A stretch of 64,000 bases of DNA, taken from positions 838,214-902,213 of the forward strand of contig BLLK01000040.1 of NCBI GenBank assembly GCA_021927905.1. The letters run 5' to 3'. Position numbers and translations under genes: made by a program. Shown here one piece after another: positions 1 through 11,957 of the stretch. This DNA is from Chaetoceros tenuissimus. Lineage: Eukaryota > Bacillariophyta > Thalassiosirophyceae > Chaetocerotales > Chaetocerotaceae. Under the pieces are notes generated by a model. The model was given only the letters and a program-made list of their open reading frames with translations, was not told the DNA's origin and searched no databases. Numbering within the stretch: position 1 is the stretch's first letter; each line of letters starts with the position of its first letter.

Positions 1-3000
1 GAAGCTGCATTAAGTTGCTTATATTATTTACTTTCAATGCACAGAAGCGTGGACTCTAGAGGTATACCATATTTTCCAATTCCTTTCGCTAAAACCTTGA
101 TATGTGATGGTTTAGGTGATGGTAACTGCCCTATTACAAAATTATGCCAGTCTTGTCTCCTATCAACAGAACCACGAGTAGTTGAAATCACATCCAAAAT
201 AATAATAGCCTCTTTGGAACACAATGACGTGGCTAGTAGAAAGATTTATACGACAGGAATCTTCTACTTTATTCTGTTAAACAAATCTACCGCGTGGCAT
301 CTTTTGGCTGATATTTTGCACATGACTCATCTAAAACAAGAAGCTTTTATATATAATGGCCCAGAGACCTTCAATAAGAGTATACTTCGAAATCTACTAC
401 CAGCAGGCCTGATCAAAATTTTAGTCAACCAAGGTCCAAAACAATTTACAGAGATTTTTTTCTCTGACAACAACAATCCTGAAGGTATGTGAAAACAGCT
501 TTTTGTACTTCTAATTTTTAAGCTCTAGCTCAAATTCTTTTTTCAATAGTTATATGGACTTCAGAGATGCGTGACCAGCTTACAAAAACATTGAGGAATC
601 ATCTTGGTAACTTCTCGACGTGCTCACGTGAAGATGATGAATATGCTTTGTACTGCTATCTACCCATTCCCAAAATAAAGTACAGTAATCTTGATCATGC
701 CTATTTCTGTCACAACTATTATCTGCAAAACTTATGCGATGAGGAAAAATTCAAAAAGTGGGATATCAATGAACCAATTGCAGTTTTTAATGCCAGTGCA
801 AGAGCTTGGCAGAAAATAGATGAACAGCAAGAAATTAAAAAAGAAGAAGAAGAGGCGAGGGCAGTATTTGGTATCGAAGACATTGTCGAGATTGAGAAAT
901 TAGACAGTGAATACATGAAATTAGCAAACAAATATTATGCAGATCTCAAGGTAAGCGGATATACATAATACTTCAGCTAGATATTTTTTCAAAAAACGCA
1001 GCTGATCTTCTCCTCAGAACGATGAATACAGAAAAGAAAGACAAGAGATCGAGCTTGCGTACGAAATGTTACAATCCCTACCGTATAAGAGTAGCAACAA
1101 CGGCCAATCCTCGTTCTATTTTTTACAGCTAATTGTGAAAGTGCAATTGCTACTCTTAAAGAGGTATTCATCAGAGATTGGAAAACAGAAGTATCCATCA
1201 TATAAACAACTGCTTCATCTTCTCCACAACAGTACGAACAACATGATTCAGTCCCAATCCTTGATCACAATGTGTAGGACTGCAAGTGAGCTTTTATTCT
1301 ACACCTGCCTTGTTTCTCCATCAAATGCAGAGGCATTAGTAGAAGAGAAGGGCGTCGATGTTTTGGCACAAATTCTTGAAAATGTGCTGAAATATATGGA
1401 GTCTCTTAAAGATGAAAGAAATAATGATACTACCGACAGCAGTCTCAACAATATGCTTATGGAAATACTGGTCTTTATTGTTCGAACAATATCCGGACTT
1501 GCATTTTATGAAGGAGGGCGCAAAGCAATTATCTCATTTCCAGAATTTCCTCAACTTCTGCAGAACTGGTGCCATTGTATCGACTTGGAAATTTTCGGGG
1601 ATGTTCACGGCACAAATCTTCTGAAACGTTTTGCACTGGAGGGAATATTGAGCCTCCTTAAAGAAAGTCAAATTCAAGAGGCATTTTTGGATACTTGTCT
1701 TCTTTGGCTTTTAATCAATGAATGCTTGCTTTATAACTCATCGCTCAAAATAGAGACTCCTGATGCAGAAACATTCTCAAATTTTGTATCAGACGAAGAA
1801 CAGAATTACTTTTCTGGAATCTCAGTCAGAGCTCTTGGTATGCTTTGCAATGAACTACAACAGCATGCGACTCCGACTCTGAGCAAAGGTTTCTTTGATG
1901 TTTTGAAACAGGTCCTTACTGCACCTATTGCATGTTTACTAAGTAGCAATGATAGCGAAGAATGTCTGCGTGCTTTCAATATCACTGCTCAGACTCCTTT
2001 AATTTTATGGGATGAAGGTATGAGGAGTGAGTTGACAGAGTTTTTACAAAATATGATAGTTGAAGCTCGTTCGCAGAACATGGTTTCGCACTATGAAAGA
2101 GGAATGTCATTTGAATACAGCAATCTAGCAAATGAAATGAATATTGGCGGCGTTTATGTACGAATATTCAATTCTATGGACGTGCAACAAGCATTGCCTC
2201 AAATTTCTGAAGTATCCAAGTTTGCTTCTTCTTTAATGAAATTTATTGCTATTTCGATCGAAAATGATGCAAAGGATCTAGACTTGATTTCTTTGTCTTG
2301 CAAAGATTCAAAAAGTACGGCGGATGGAAGTTCTTGTAACTACACGACACGGGAGCATAATGAATGGTGCACAATTAAAGATGACAAATTTCAGATGTGT
2401 GTATCTGCTGTTCTAAAACTAGTGAAGATGGACAGTCTAGTTGATGAAGTATTTTGTACAAAGGAAGTTGTAGCAACCATTTTGGATCTATTGACATTGC
2501 AGAGTGACCAAAGCGTAAGTACCAAAGAACTGGTAATGGAAAAGAAACACACACCTTACTCAAAATTCGTGCATCTTATTAATTTTCAATGCTTTACAGG
2601 TGTTTGATGATTGCTTTCAAATTGCCTCAGTTCTATGTCAAAGACAGGCATTTGCTTCTATTTTATCTGGCGAATCATTAACATTATGGTTTCTATCAAA
2701 ATTGCTTTTTGGGTTTCAATCGCAAAATATGTTGGACCAACATTTGAAATGCTGGTCTCTTTTTGAAATCTTTGCTTCCTCGACATTAATAGCAACAACT
2801 TTGGCAAAAACTAGTGGTTGGTTTGAAATTTTGTGCGTTACTACTGGATGTATCACACAAGTAAGTGAGAAGGTGTTTCGCGAGGCAGCTGCCAGAGTGT
2901 TAGCAAGGCTTCTGTGTGATTATGAAGTGAGTTCCACAATTTCATCAAACCTTCAGCATGTTTTCCCACCGACTTTGATTCTTCAATTGAAAAATAATGG

Positions 3001-4897
3001 AGTTAGTGCATTTCTCGAGTCATTTGACGCAAACACTACTTCACCTGAATTAATATGGAATGAATCGACAAGAAAGGAGCTTAAAGAGATCTTGGTTGAA
3101 AAGCTAAGCAAAGTATACAATATCGAAAATAAGAGGTGCAGCTCTTATAATCCATTGGACAATAACACCTCAATCGAGTACAAAGAAATTAGGAACTATT
3201 TGCAGATAGGAGGTGTCTTTGTCGAACAATTTCTAGAAGATTCTTCGTGTCCACTTCTTGATTCGAACAAATTTCTTGAATCTCTGTTGGAAAAATGGTT
3301 CAATTTCGTTGAGAAGGTGTCATTCTCAGTAAGTTTGGGGGAGGAAGTGAAATTGCTGCAATTAGTTACGAAAGCAATTGTCGAACTTTGCCGAGTTCAG
3401 CCTTTTCTCATTGAAAAGTTTAGCATCTGGGGCTATACCAATCACTTGATAAATTCCCTCATGAAGATTAGATCAACACAAGATGAAGTGACTCTATTCC
3501 AAGCTTTTCAACTTTTTCAAGTGATTTCTCGTGATGCCTTCAACGTGGAGGCAATCATCGACTTTGTTGATGTAGAAGACAACACAATCCCAGATATAAT
3601 CATGAATTGTTTGAATGGAGATTCACTTCATAGCAGAGCTGCGGTTATTGTTTTATGTTTCAAAAATTTGGTAGAAATTACACTTGGGGATTTGATTCTT
3701 TTATCTTTACCTAAAAGATCTTCCAAGAAAGAAGAGATGTCAATCACTACTGCACCTTCTCCAGCACCTGGACTAGACTCGATTAGAATGTTGAGAAAAT
3801 TAAACGTTGAAGATGAAAAGTACATTGCAAGAATGAATATTTTACCTTCACCAGCACCTACAAATGATCGTGTATCAAAGTTAAAGAAATCAAGCGAAAG
3901 CGTCGACCATCCTCTCGCAATGATGTTTGAGGAGCCAGTTGCGAAGAAAAAGACAAGCAAAGCCATTCGTCCAGGCAACGATTTTGCCTCGAGAACATCG
4001 ACAACTAGGACCCAAAGGTCAAGACCATCTAATCTCAGCCATCAACATCGTTTAAGACAAAGCAATCTCCAACCATTGTCTTCTACTGCTCCTTTTCAAA
4101 CTTCTGGTCATACTCGTGCACAACTTCCACATCAAGCTCCCAGGAGTATTCATTCCAATTTTGCGGGATTAGTTGGCGAAGTAAATAATGGCACTGGTGG
4201 ATCATATCCGACTACAACAGTTCAAACACGTAAGCTGTCACCACAACCTCAAATTTCAAGTAATGTACCACAAGGAAGTTTTGCGGATTCTAGAAGCTCA
4301 TTCAACACGCCTTTTTCTAGAAATGGACAAAATCAACTTAATCAATCAACATTTCCGCAAACACATATGCATCAAGGACCAGACATGAGAAATTCGAATA
4401 ATTCTTTCTCGTCGTGTCATGAAGTACCAGGCACTTCTGAATATCAACCCAAACAACTTCAAATACAACCAAATCACCAGATTTTATCAGATCACTATCC
4501 TCCAAATAGTAGTGTACAGACAGTAATAAATTCGGATGAATATTGTCCCGATAATTCTTTGTCTATGCAGTCTGGAATCAATGACTTTAAGGAAGACCAG
4601 TATCAACAAGCAGTCAACGAGGAAACAATAGATGACGACAAACTGAACAAAGGCGCTCCAAATTCTTTGAAGGGAAGGAGAATCTTCTTGGACAATATAT
4701 TGAACAGCGGCTTTGTTGAGTTTATCATAACGAAAGTTCTCTTGAATGAAAATCTTTCAAAATACAAGGACTCGAGCGAAATTAGGACCTATGTTCTGGA
4801 CATTCTCCAGCTACTCATCTCAGATCCTGGATTTGGCTCCAATTTCAAGGATATCATTCTGACTCTTCCTTCATTTTCAATTGATAGCATTGAATAG
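1..4897 (+). CDS. DNAJC13: DNAJC13/RME-8 (GRV2) endosomal co-chaperone, 3' part
   Basis: The frame is open from base 1, so the 5' end, including the expected J domain, lies outside the window. Exons by GT-AG and phase: 1-484, 550-950, 1018-2514, 2600-4897; they sum to 1560 codons with stop, all phases agreeing. Family signature is the repeated IWN motif: VIWTSEMRDQL across the first junction, LILWDEGMRSEL near 2000 and LIWNESTRKEL near 3050, the last two each followed by an IGGV(Y/F)V segment as in RME-8/DNAJC13. RME-8 proteins sit on early endosomes and recruit Hsc70 for clathrin and retromer-SNX1 dynamics. A Pro/Gln/Asn/Ser-rich low-complexity stretch (about 3740-4660) separates the armadillo-like body from a conserved-looking C-terminal helical block (4670-4890). 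Convergent with the next gene, 121 bp apart. Confidence 0.85.
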
Positions 4898-5018
4898 AAT
4901 GGATTGCATCACACTCGATAGAGATTTCATCAAATCTTTGATTCATACCATTGGTCAGAAGTGTTTTTTATTTTTAGTTTAGAAATGCACAGTTTTGAGA
5001 ATTTAAAGTGACCCACCG

Positions 5019-7877
5019 TCAACCAAGGTGCAACTTCCTGGCATTTTTCCAAATTGGATAAGATGTTTGTACGCAGACTTTTTTGGATCTTCGGTCGTAC
5101 TTGGCATTTTTTCTTGATACTTGTTGAGGTTTCTTGTCACTATATTGATTAAGCGGTCGTCGCCTTTTTTTAACTGCTTCAGCAGCCAACAAAGGAGTAA
5201 ATTGGACATTGGTGGCTACTGGGCAACTGATGTCTTCTCTCTCTTTGGAAGCATATTGTAATTTTCTCTTGGTCGTTTCAGGATAAGAAGACGGGGTAGA
5301 TGTCGAAAGTGCTCTGGTGTCATCAACCCTTTTTTTTACATCTACTAGAGAACCACTTGATTTCTCATTCGAAGAAGAAGGAGTCGATATTGAAGATGTG
5401 TTGTCCATAGAACTTACATTCCCAAACCGTTTTGCTAAAATACTAGCCGAGGGATGAGGATCCAATTTCCTCTTTGGCGTTTCATTCTTGTCGTCAAGAA
5501 AGAATTGCTTGAATTTTGTGGAAATGTTCAAATTTGATGACTCCTTCACGATATCATTTTCCCAGTAAACGAGACTATCCTTTTCCTTGTTCTGCATCCA
5601 ATCCCCAAGGACGATAGTTTTGGTCGCTTTCGATTTTCCAACTGCATTAACATTTGGATAGATAAGCATTTCAAGATGACATTTGAAATACGTAGTGAAA
5701 ATCAGCCGAAAAAAACGTTGTTGTACTCTTCCTCTTCCAGTTGGGGAAGCATAGGAATAATAGCTATGAGAAGGTGTTTCATTTTCTCCCTTCTTATTAT
5801 TCGCAACCAATAGAATATTGCGCAAGATAGACCCATAAAATAAAGGCTTCAGTTTGTTTCTTTTCTCCTTAACAAAATCTGGAATCCTTAAAGGATCTCC
5901 TAAAAAATGGTCAATGTTGTGACTAGGACACCAATCTAAAAATGACAAAGGAAGGATTCCACATGTACTCAAAAGCTGAATCAAATCAATCGCTTCTTCT
6001 TTGGTCAGACGAAATGCAGACGACTCAATGCCATCCTGCAACTTGTTGCAAAAGGTATTTCTTAATTCCACATCTTTTCGTTTTTGTACCTCATGAGCCT
6101 CTTCACATTGACTAAAGATCCATTTTTTGAAAGCATTGATGTCTTCTAGACTGATGTTCCGTTCCAATCGGACCATCATTAGCCTACGAATGTCAATATT
6201 TTTGGTTTGACATACTAGTTCTACGGCTGCATCAATACCAACAACGGTGCAGAAAAGGAACAAGATTAGGGCATCTCCTGCAGTGAATCTGCCATAAGAG
6301 GAAACACCACATCCTATTCTAATCATCAAATCTATCACTATTGACCATTTGGACTTGTTTGGAGTCAGATCATGACATTTTCAGTGTAGGTAGTACAAAA
6401 TACTAAATCATTTTACCTACCATTGGGTCATATTGGAGTTTCACGGGGTATTGTCCATCTTCATTAGAAGACAATCCTTGTATAATTTTATCAAGATGAT
6501 GATGACTAGGATCATCAAAAATACGACCATCATAATCTCTTTTACCCCTCACATCCACAATGCTCGATGCTATAATTTTATCAACTGGAGTTGATTTTTT
6601 GCGTTGCATTTCTTCTATTACCTCCGCAAAAGTGGACCTGCAGCATTTGCGACTGTAGAAAATTAGTGTGAAAGGAAAGGAGTCATCGTCTTTGTAATTT
6701 AATTCTGTCAAGAGCTTTTTGAGATTTTCGTTTTCGACAATTTTTACGGGGATATAGTGCGTCGTTGTTATAGTTCCAGATTGATTTTCAGAAGGATCAT
6801 TCTCAGAATCAACATGAGGATTCAAATTAAAAACTATGGAGGCAGAAATACTTTCAAATTTGAATGAATCTAGATAGGCATCATCAATCATCAACTTTCT
6901 ACCAAATTCTTTTCTAAGCTCCTTTCTCTTCTTTCCTGCTTCTGTATCTGGCAAATCGAAGTGATTAGACAAACCAAATTTTTCTAGGGCAGTCGTTGAC
7001 ATACATAGAGCAATTTTTCCAAATTCTCGACGTGTATCTTCATTTATTTGAGTTGTCTACAAAAACCATATTCAAAGTGAGGAGTATAAGACAGTATCCA
7101 GAAACATGGAAGAAGTGTGTGTCATACTTCACTTACATCATTCACAAGTTTTGGATTTATATTGTGCAGGATTGAGCTTCTATTCTCCGAGTAAGCGCCA
7201 TAATTGTTCACAGTATAGCCCATACTCATCGCGAAAGTCCCCCTTTTACTTTCTTTAATATCCAATTTGTGCTGAACCCCTTTGAAAATTTTTACACAGG
7301 ACATGTTCAATTTTTCATTGAGCAAATCAGGGTCATTATTAAAAACATGATTGTTTTCTATTTCATCTGAAACATTCTCTGTGTTTTTTATAATTTTTAC
7401 ATCCAGAAAGGTTTGAAGTAATTCCAACTGCAACTTAGTGACGGATAGATGGATAACTTTATGCAACTTATCCCAAAAGTAGATTTGTCCATACTTTCCT
7501 CTCGCTCTTTGTACAGCAGTAATAATCTTTACTTCGAGCAAAGTTGCGACGTCAAATTTAGGTGTCCCTTCCTTATCAGGGATTGAAATCATTACCAAAT
7601 ACTGTTCACTATATTTACCTGCATCAAGCACTTTGGTCAGGATACAACTTCGAATGAACAATGCTACTCTGTATTTACGAAGTTTGGACAAGAGAAATTT
7701 TTGAATGAGCAATGCTGCTCTGTATTCAGGAGTGCTTTCTCTCTGTAATTTATTTCTTCTGTTTTTGACGCGATTATACTGCTCAATAACATAATTGGAT
7801 TTCCTAATCACTCCACTCAATGAAAGTTTACTTAGTGAAACTTCAAGCGGATCAATTTCTTTTTTAGAAGATTTCAT
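5019..7877 (-). CDS. Orphan three-exon protein, 903 aa
   Basis: Exons 7877-7137, 7056-6421 and 6353-5019 join in phase 0 at GTAAGT/TAG and GTAGGT/AAG sites (introns of 80 and 67 bp), giving 903 residues. I do not recognise the family. The N-terminal third is basic and contains two IQ-like helices (ALLIQKFLLSKLRKYRVALF around residues 55-75) that might bind calmodulin-like proteins. The middle is mixed alpha/beta. A hydrophobic segment occurs near GDALILFLFCTVVGIDAAVE at the start of exon 3. The last about 170 residues are Ser/Lys-rich and disordered-looking, with an RRR/KK-rich end that could be a nuclear signal. No signal peptide. The three open segments could be misread as separate genes; the shared phase and good splice sites argue for one gene. 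Confidence 0.65.
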
Positions 7878-8151
7878 AGTTTGTTTACCCTAAGGGGATA
7901 GTTGGATGTTGGGTATGAGCACTTCAATACTTCAATCCATTTCTATACATGTACAAAATAAAAAGCTTTTTGGTTTTTGGTTGGCGACGAGGTCATGAGC
8001 TTATCGCTTTGGCGTGCACGTATAGCTTGGGTCCTGAGAGAAGAAAAATGAGGTGCTGTTGCTCTTGCATGTGTTAAAAGGCACATTTTTTGGCATTGTT
8101 AAGTCTTGTTGCAATGAGCAATGAGATACTACAGAAGAAAAATGGAGGGGT
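7878..8151. other. Intergenic, left flank of MITE
   Basis: Lies upstream of the orphan gene start at 7877 and left of the MITE. It contains a short open frame (8001-8183, minus) that runs into the MITE and looks fortuitous. I see no gene or recognisable RNA. Confidence 0.5.
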
Positions 8152-8159
8152 GTCTCAAC
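8152..8159. repeat. Target-site duplication, left copy
   Basis: Octamer gtctcaac directly abutting the left terminal inverted repeat; its exact match is at 8465-8472. Confidence 0.85.
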
Positions 8160-8464
8160 TAGGCTTTCCGGTTGTACGGGCAAATTTTCGCCATTCTGCG
8201 GGCACTCCCCGCAACGGGGAAATGCGGGCAGCTAAATATGTGGAAAATTAGGGAAAATCCGGGAATTTTGGGGTGAGAAAATTTCATAAGTCCCCCTCCA
8301 GGCCTTCATTTTCAACTTTTAGCACGGTTTTGAACAGATCTCGACGAGCCCTTTCGATTGGTGTATCACTTTTGTCATTTCAACAAAAAAAATCGAAAAA
8401 TATTTTTCCTGAGAGAAGTGCGTTTTGCGCGCAAATCCCGCAGCCCGTACAACCGGAAAGCCTA
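8160..8464. mobile_element. Non-autonomous hAT-like MITE, 305 bp
   Basis: Perfect 22-bp terminal inverted repeats at 8160-8181 (starting taggctttccggttgtac) and 8443-8464, flanked on both sides by the identical octamer gtctcaac (8152-8159 and 8465-8472). An 8-bp target-site duplication with a TAGG-type terminus is characteristic of the hAT superfamily. The element is 305 bp, has no transposase frame, and has GC-rich subterminal short palindromes near 8195-8235 (gcgggc, ccccgc, cgggga). It lies between the divergent orphan gene and RFT1, about 200 bp upstream of the RFT1 start. The family assignment is inference from TSD length and terminus; the TIR and TSD are seen directly. Confidence 0.85.
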
Positions 8465-8472
8465 GTCTCAAC
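8465..8472. repeat. Target-site duplication, right copy
   Basis: Octamer gtctcaac directly abutting the right terminal inverted repeat; matches 8152-8159 exactly. Confidence 0.85.
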
Positions 8473-8672
8473 GCTCAACTTAACTTGAGAATGGAGGGAG
8501 TGTAGCTCGGTGTGAACATACAGACAGACGAGGAAGGACAAACGAGACCACCACAATGCAATCCACCCCTCTATGCTATGCAATAGATGGTAAAAAATAC
8601 ACAAGTCTGTGATATATGTGATGATAACCGAACCTTGTCAAACATAATCTCTTATGTAATAATGTGATTACG

Positions 8673-10322
8673 ATGAGTAATTCTGAACAAAATCAAAATG
8701 CGAAAGCTGCCTCTGGAGTACTCTATTCCATTATCCTCCGCTTACTATCATTCACACTAACTCAACTGACAATACGGTTTGTAGATCCTACAACCCTCGG
8801 AAAGGCTTCCATTCGACTGGAATTAATTTGCAGCACCACTGTTCTTTTTCTAGGTCGAGAAGGGTTTCGTCTAGGACTTTTACGGGTAGCACATGATGTC
8901 AAATCAACAAAGATAGACAACATATGCTGGATGAGTGTTCCTGTTTCATTAGTCTTTACTACATTGGCACTGATCTACCATCTCAACACTTATGTTGACC
9001 AGGTTCCAAGTGGAAATGCAAATGAATTGGACGACTATAGACTAGCTGGTATTTTATATTGCATAGCATCTGTAATTGAGATTTGCTCTGAACCATATAT
9101 GATTGAATGTTTTAGATCTATGGATGTGAAGACACGTGCAAAAGCGGAAGGATTAGGATCGATCGGAAAAGCTTTGGCATGTGTTTTACTTCTCAAGTTT
9201 TATGATAGACCATATAATTCGGCGTCATTTGGATTTGCTCAGTGTGTTTATGCTATAATTGTAAGCTTCTTTCTTTGCACTTCAAAATGGAAAGACGTCA
9301 GGTTTCCATCATGGATGACTACATTTGACTCTCAAGTGCTATGGATCTGCACAATTTTTTCGTTGCAATCAATATTCAAGCACTTACTCACAGACGGTGA
9401 TAGAATAGTTTTATCTGCTATTGCAGGGGCATACGATAGTGGTGTCTATGCCATGGCAAGCGCATACGGAGGGATAGCATCTAGACTCATATTCCAGCCT
9501 TTGGAAGAAAATGGCAGAATTCTTTTCTCAAACAAGCATGCAAAGATTCAGAAATTGAAAGCTGAGAAAGATAATGGTGCAGATGAACTTTTGCATGAGC
9601 TAGAATCAACATATTCACTTTCAATCATACTCGTAGTGTACATCGGACTTGTATTTGCTGTATTCGGATCCAATTTTACGTCCATTTTATTAAAGATTTT
9701 GGCAGGAGAAAAATGGGGATCCAACACCGAAGCTGCGTCGGCACTTTCTTCATTTTGCATATACACTTCTCTCATGGCTTTGAACGGCATGACAGAAGCA
9801 TTTGTCTACGGTGTAGCTCAGAGTGGAAAAGAAGTTGGAAGCTTGGCATTAGTGCATGGTCTTATTGGTGTTGTATTTTATATCCTCGCTCCCATTTTGG
9901 TTGTGCAAGGGAGTTTTACCCAGTTGAAAGGAACGAATGGATTAATATTTGCAAATGGAGTTTGCATGGGATTGCGTTCAATGTATTCCATTCATTTTGC
10001 ATGGTCGTACTTTCAAAGACAATACGTATCACGGCACATATCAAGGAATTTATCGATTACCAAGTTTGTATTAAAAATTTTACCTCACAGGTTGACATGC
10101 GGTGCATTCATCGGCTCATACTTTATTTTAAAGTACTCAAAGGCAACGTTCTTACATGGAAACCAGCATCTTTTATCTCCCGAAACCTTTTACCACATCT
10201 CAGTGGGGATATTATGCTTGATATTTGTTGCATGCGTTACCTACGTCAAAGACAAAGAGTATGGGCGTGAAGTTCTGACAATGGTTTCTGGTAGAAGAGC
10301 AAAAAAGGCAAAGTCTGACTAG
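8673..10322 (+). CDS. RFT1: RFT1-family ER membrane protein
   Basis: 549-residue polytopic membrane protein. The N-terminus (SGVLYSIILRLLSFTLTQL, then REGFRLGLLR) matches the RFT1 family signature closely. RFT1 acts in the ER in the dolichol-linked N-glycan pathway; it was proposed as the Man5GlcNAc2-PP-dolichol flippase, a role that is disputed. Hydrophobic segments span almost the whole length, as expected for this MOP-superfamily fold, and the C-terminus is short and Lys-rich (RRAKKAKSD). The ATG at 8673 is preferred because the frame upstream to 8664 offers only GTG. Single exon. The hAT-like MITE ends about 200 bp upstream, so it may sit in the promoter. Confidence 0.93.
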   Translation: MSNSEQNQNAKAASGVLYSIILRLLSFTLTQLTIRFVDPTTLGKASIRLELICSTTVLFLGREGFRLGLLRVAHDVKSTKIDNICWMSVPVSLVFTTLALIYHLNTYVDQVPSGNANELDDYRLAGILYCIASVIEICSEPYMIECFRSMDVKTRAKAEGLGSIGKALACVLLLKFYDRPYNSASFGFAQCVYAIIVSFFLCTSKWKDVRFPSWMTTFDSQVLWICTIFSLQSIFKHLLTDGDRIVLSAIAGAYDSGVYAMASAYGGIASRLIFQPLEENGRILFSNKHAKIQKLKAEKDNGADELLHELESTYSLSIILVVYIGLVFAVFGSNFTSILLKILAGEKWGSNTEAASALSSFCIYTSLMALNGMTEAFVYGVAQSGKEVGSLALVHGLIGVVFYILAPILVVQGSFTQLKGTNGLIFANGVCMGLRSMYSIHFAWSYFQRQYVSRHISRNLSITKFVLKILPHRLTCGAFIGSYFILKYSKATFLHGNQHLLSPETFYHISVGILCLIFVACVTYVKDKEYGREVLTMVSGRRAKKAKSD

Positions 10323-10873
10323 TTTAAAACAACATCAAAATCATATACGGAACCCTAGAAGTAGAAATTCAAGTCAAGGTATTCTTGGGAAGAAGATCGT
10401 CGAGCTGTATTTTGAACGTACATGGATGACAGGTTACCATTTGAACAAGATCATATTCCGGTCATATGAATATGTTTTGAGCCCGGGTCAATAAGAATCA
10501 ACGTTAACTAATCAATTAACTCATTAGTTACCGTTATTTACTTTGAACTTTTGTCTTCTATATATTTTCATCTGGTGATTAAAAGGAAGATATGTGTACT
10601 ATTGAATTACAGTATCATTGATACAATCCAATCTTCAGTATTTTCATTTCCATTTTCGATGTCGCATTCAAACTTTTCCGGACCGACCACCCGACCCCAT
10701 AAAAATGTGCTAGTAGGACGTAGGACCTGAAGATGGAAAATATGTGACGGGGAACTTGACATTGTACGAGTACCTACGAGTACGTGCGTACCACTCCAAA
10801 TCCAACCATCACAGCTTCAGTCTCCAGTTGTTGATGTTCTAAAAAGCATATTACTACGAACACAACACAACTT
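10323..10873. other. Intergenic between RFT1 and cyclin-like gene
   Basis: 551 bp, AT-rich, no coding frame of note. A small inverted repeat (aactaat, 10-nt loop, attagtt) lies near 10505-10530 and may belong to the RFT1 3' end. The run 10760-10795 repeats gtacgagtacctacgagtac-type pentamers. No recognisable RNA gene. Confidence 0.4.
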
Positions 10874-11695
10874 ATGATGATTCCAAGAAGTATATATGTA
10901 ATACTACTATGTGCAATATTACTGAACTTAGTCGACGCTGATATTAGGCTCAAAACAACTCTTAGCATCAGAGCTGGTTCAACGTCATTCCAACCATCAT
11001 CGGACACCAGCAATCAAACAGACAATGAAGATGATGTGGGGGGAAGTGACGAAGAAGAAGATGTTTCACCAATACAAGAAAAACCTAGGAAGCGATCTGT
11101 AATGGACTACGAATCAATATCTCTAGCTTTGAGATTGACATGTGAATTGAATCGCAAATTATTTTTGGCAACAGACTCCCCATCGGATGATGAGGCTTCA
11201 ATATTTTACACTGAGCCATCTAAAAGGAAAGAATTGAAGATTTTCATTAGAGATATTTTCCAAAAATTAAAGTGTGAAGATGATCCATTTGTTAAAGCAA
11301 TTACATTATTATACATCGATCGAGCTTGTTCTGTTGAGACGGATAGAACATCACCAAATGGTGACCAATTCTTACCCTGCCCCTTTTTGAATGCTTCAAA
11401 TGTCCATAGGCTTTTCTTAACCGCCAATATTTTAGCACTGCGAGCATATAGGAATGAACTGCCTCATTCGCTTCAATATCACGACGATATCACTCGTTAT
11501 TATGCCATGGCATTGCATACAGACAAGGACAGCGATGATTTCATCCAACAGATTTCAGAGTTTGAGATAGGAAACATGTTAGAGTGGATGGTACAAAGTC
11601 TTGGTTCAGAGGGACTTACAATACATATATCAGAAGTGAATTCTTATATTGAAAAGTGGATAAACCTATTTGAATGGGAATCCACTGAACAATAA
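10874..11695 (+). CDS. Cyclin (PHO80-like box) with N-terminal signal peptide
   Basis: 273 residues, single exon. Residues 1-23 form a typical secretory leader (IPRSIYVILLCAILLNLVDA) followed by a Ser/Asp/Glu-rich linker with an acidic run to about residue 75. The rest resembles the Pho80-type cyclin box: LLYIDRA, then LNASNVHRLFLTANILALRA, then QISEFEIGNMLEWMVQSLG, matching the FxxxxxYIDR / lxxxNVHRLxxTxxxxAxK / ExnxLExxfL pattern. Pho80 cyclins bind CDKs such as Pho85 in phosphate and stress signalling. A cyclin behind a signal peptide is unusual, because its CDK partner would normally be cytosolic or nuclear. Two ATGs are adjacent; a start at the second changes nothing. No F-type plastid transit motif follows the leader. 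Confidence 0.7.
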   Translation: MMIPRSIYVILLCAILLNLVDADIRLKTTLSIRAGSTSFQPSSDTSNQTDNEDDVGGSDEEEDVSPIQEKPRKRSVMDYESISLALRLTCELNRKLFLATDSPSDDEASIFYTEPSKRKELKIFIRDIFQKLKCEDDPFVKAITLLYIDRACSVETDRTSPNGDQFLPCPFLNASNVHRLFLTANILALRAYRNELPHSLQYHDDITRYYAMALHTDKDSDDFIQQISEFEIGNMLEWMVQSLGSEGLTIHISEVNSYIEKWINLFEWESTEQ

Positions 11696-11957
11696 TATGT
11701 GGTTTGTTCTGGGATATCTCTTCTTTCAGATCATATGCATGAAAGAAAGTGATTTAAAATTAGCTAAGCGCATATGAATAATAACTTAGAAGATATTATC
11801 ATTTTAAAGGTTGGACAAAGTTGGTGATGGTGCTTTTGATATCTTCCTAGTCCACGATTATTTTTGTTTCATTTATTATTTTGCTCCATAGAGTGAAAAC
11901 CACAACAAGAATATTGTACCGTACATCATTTATTCCCAAAATTCAAGTTTAATTTAT

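Noticed and set aside
8001-8604. Short frames at 8001-8183, 8273-8488 and 8380-8604
   Set aside because: They overlap the MITE and its inverted repeats and have no start context or domain features.
10760-11013. Minus-strand frame opposite the cyclin leader
   Set aside because: It covers the antisense of a good signal peptide and has no support of its own.
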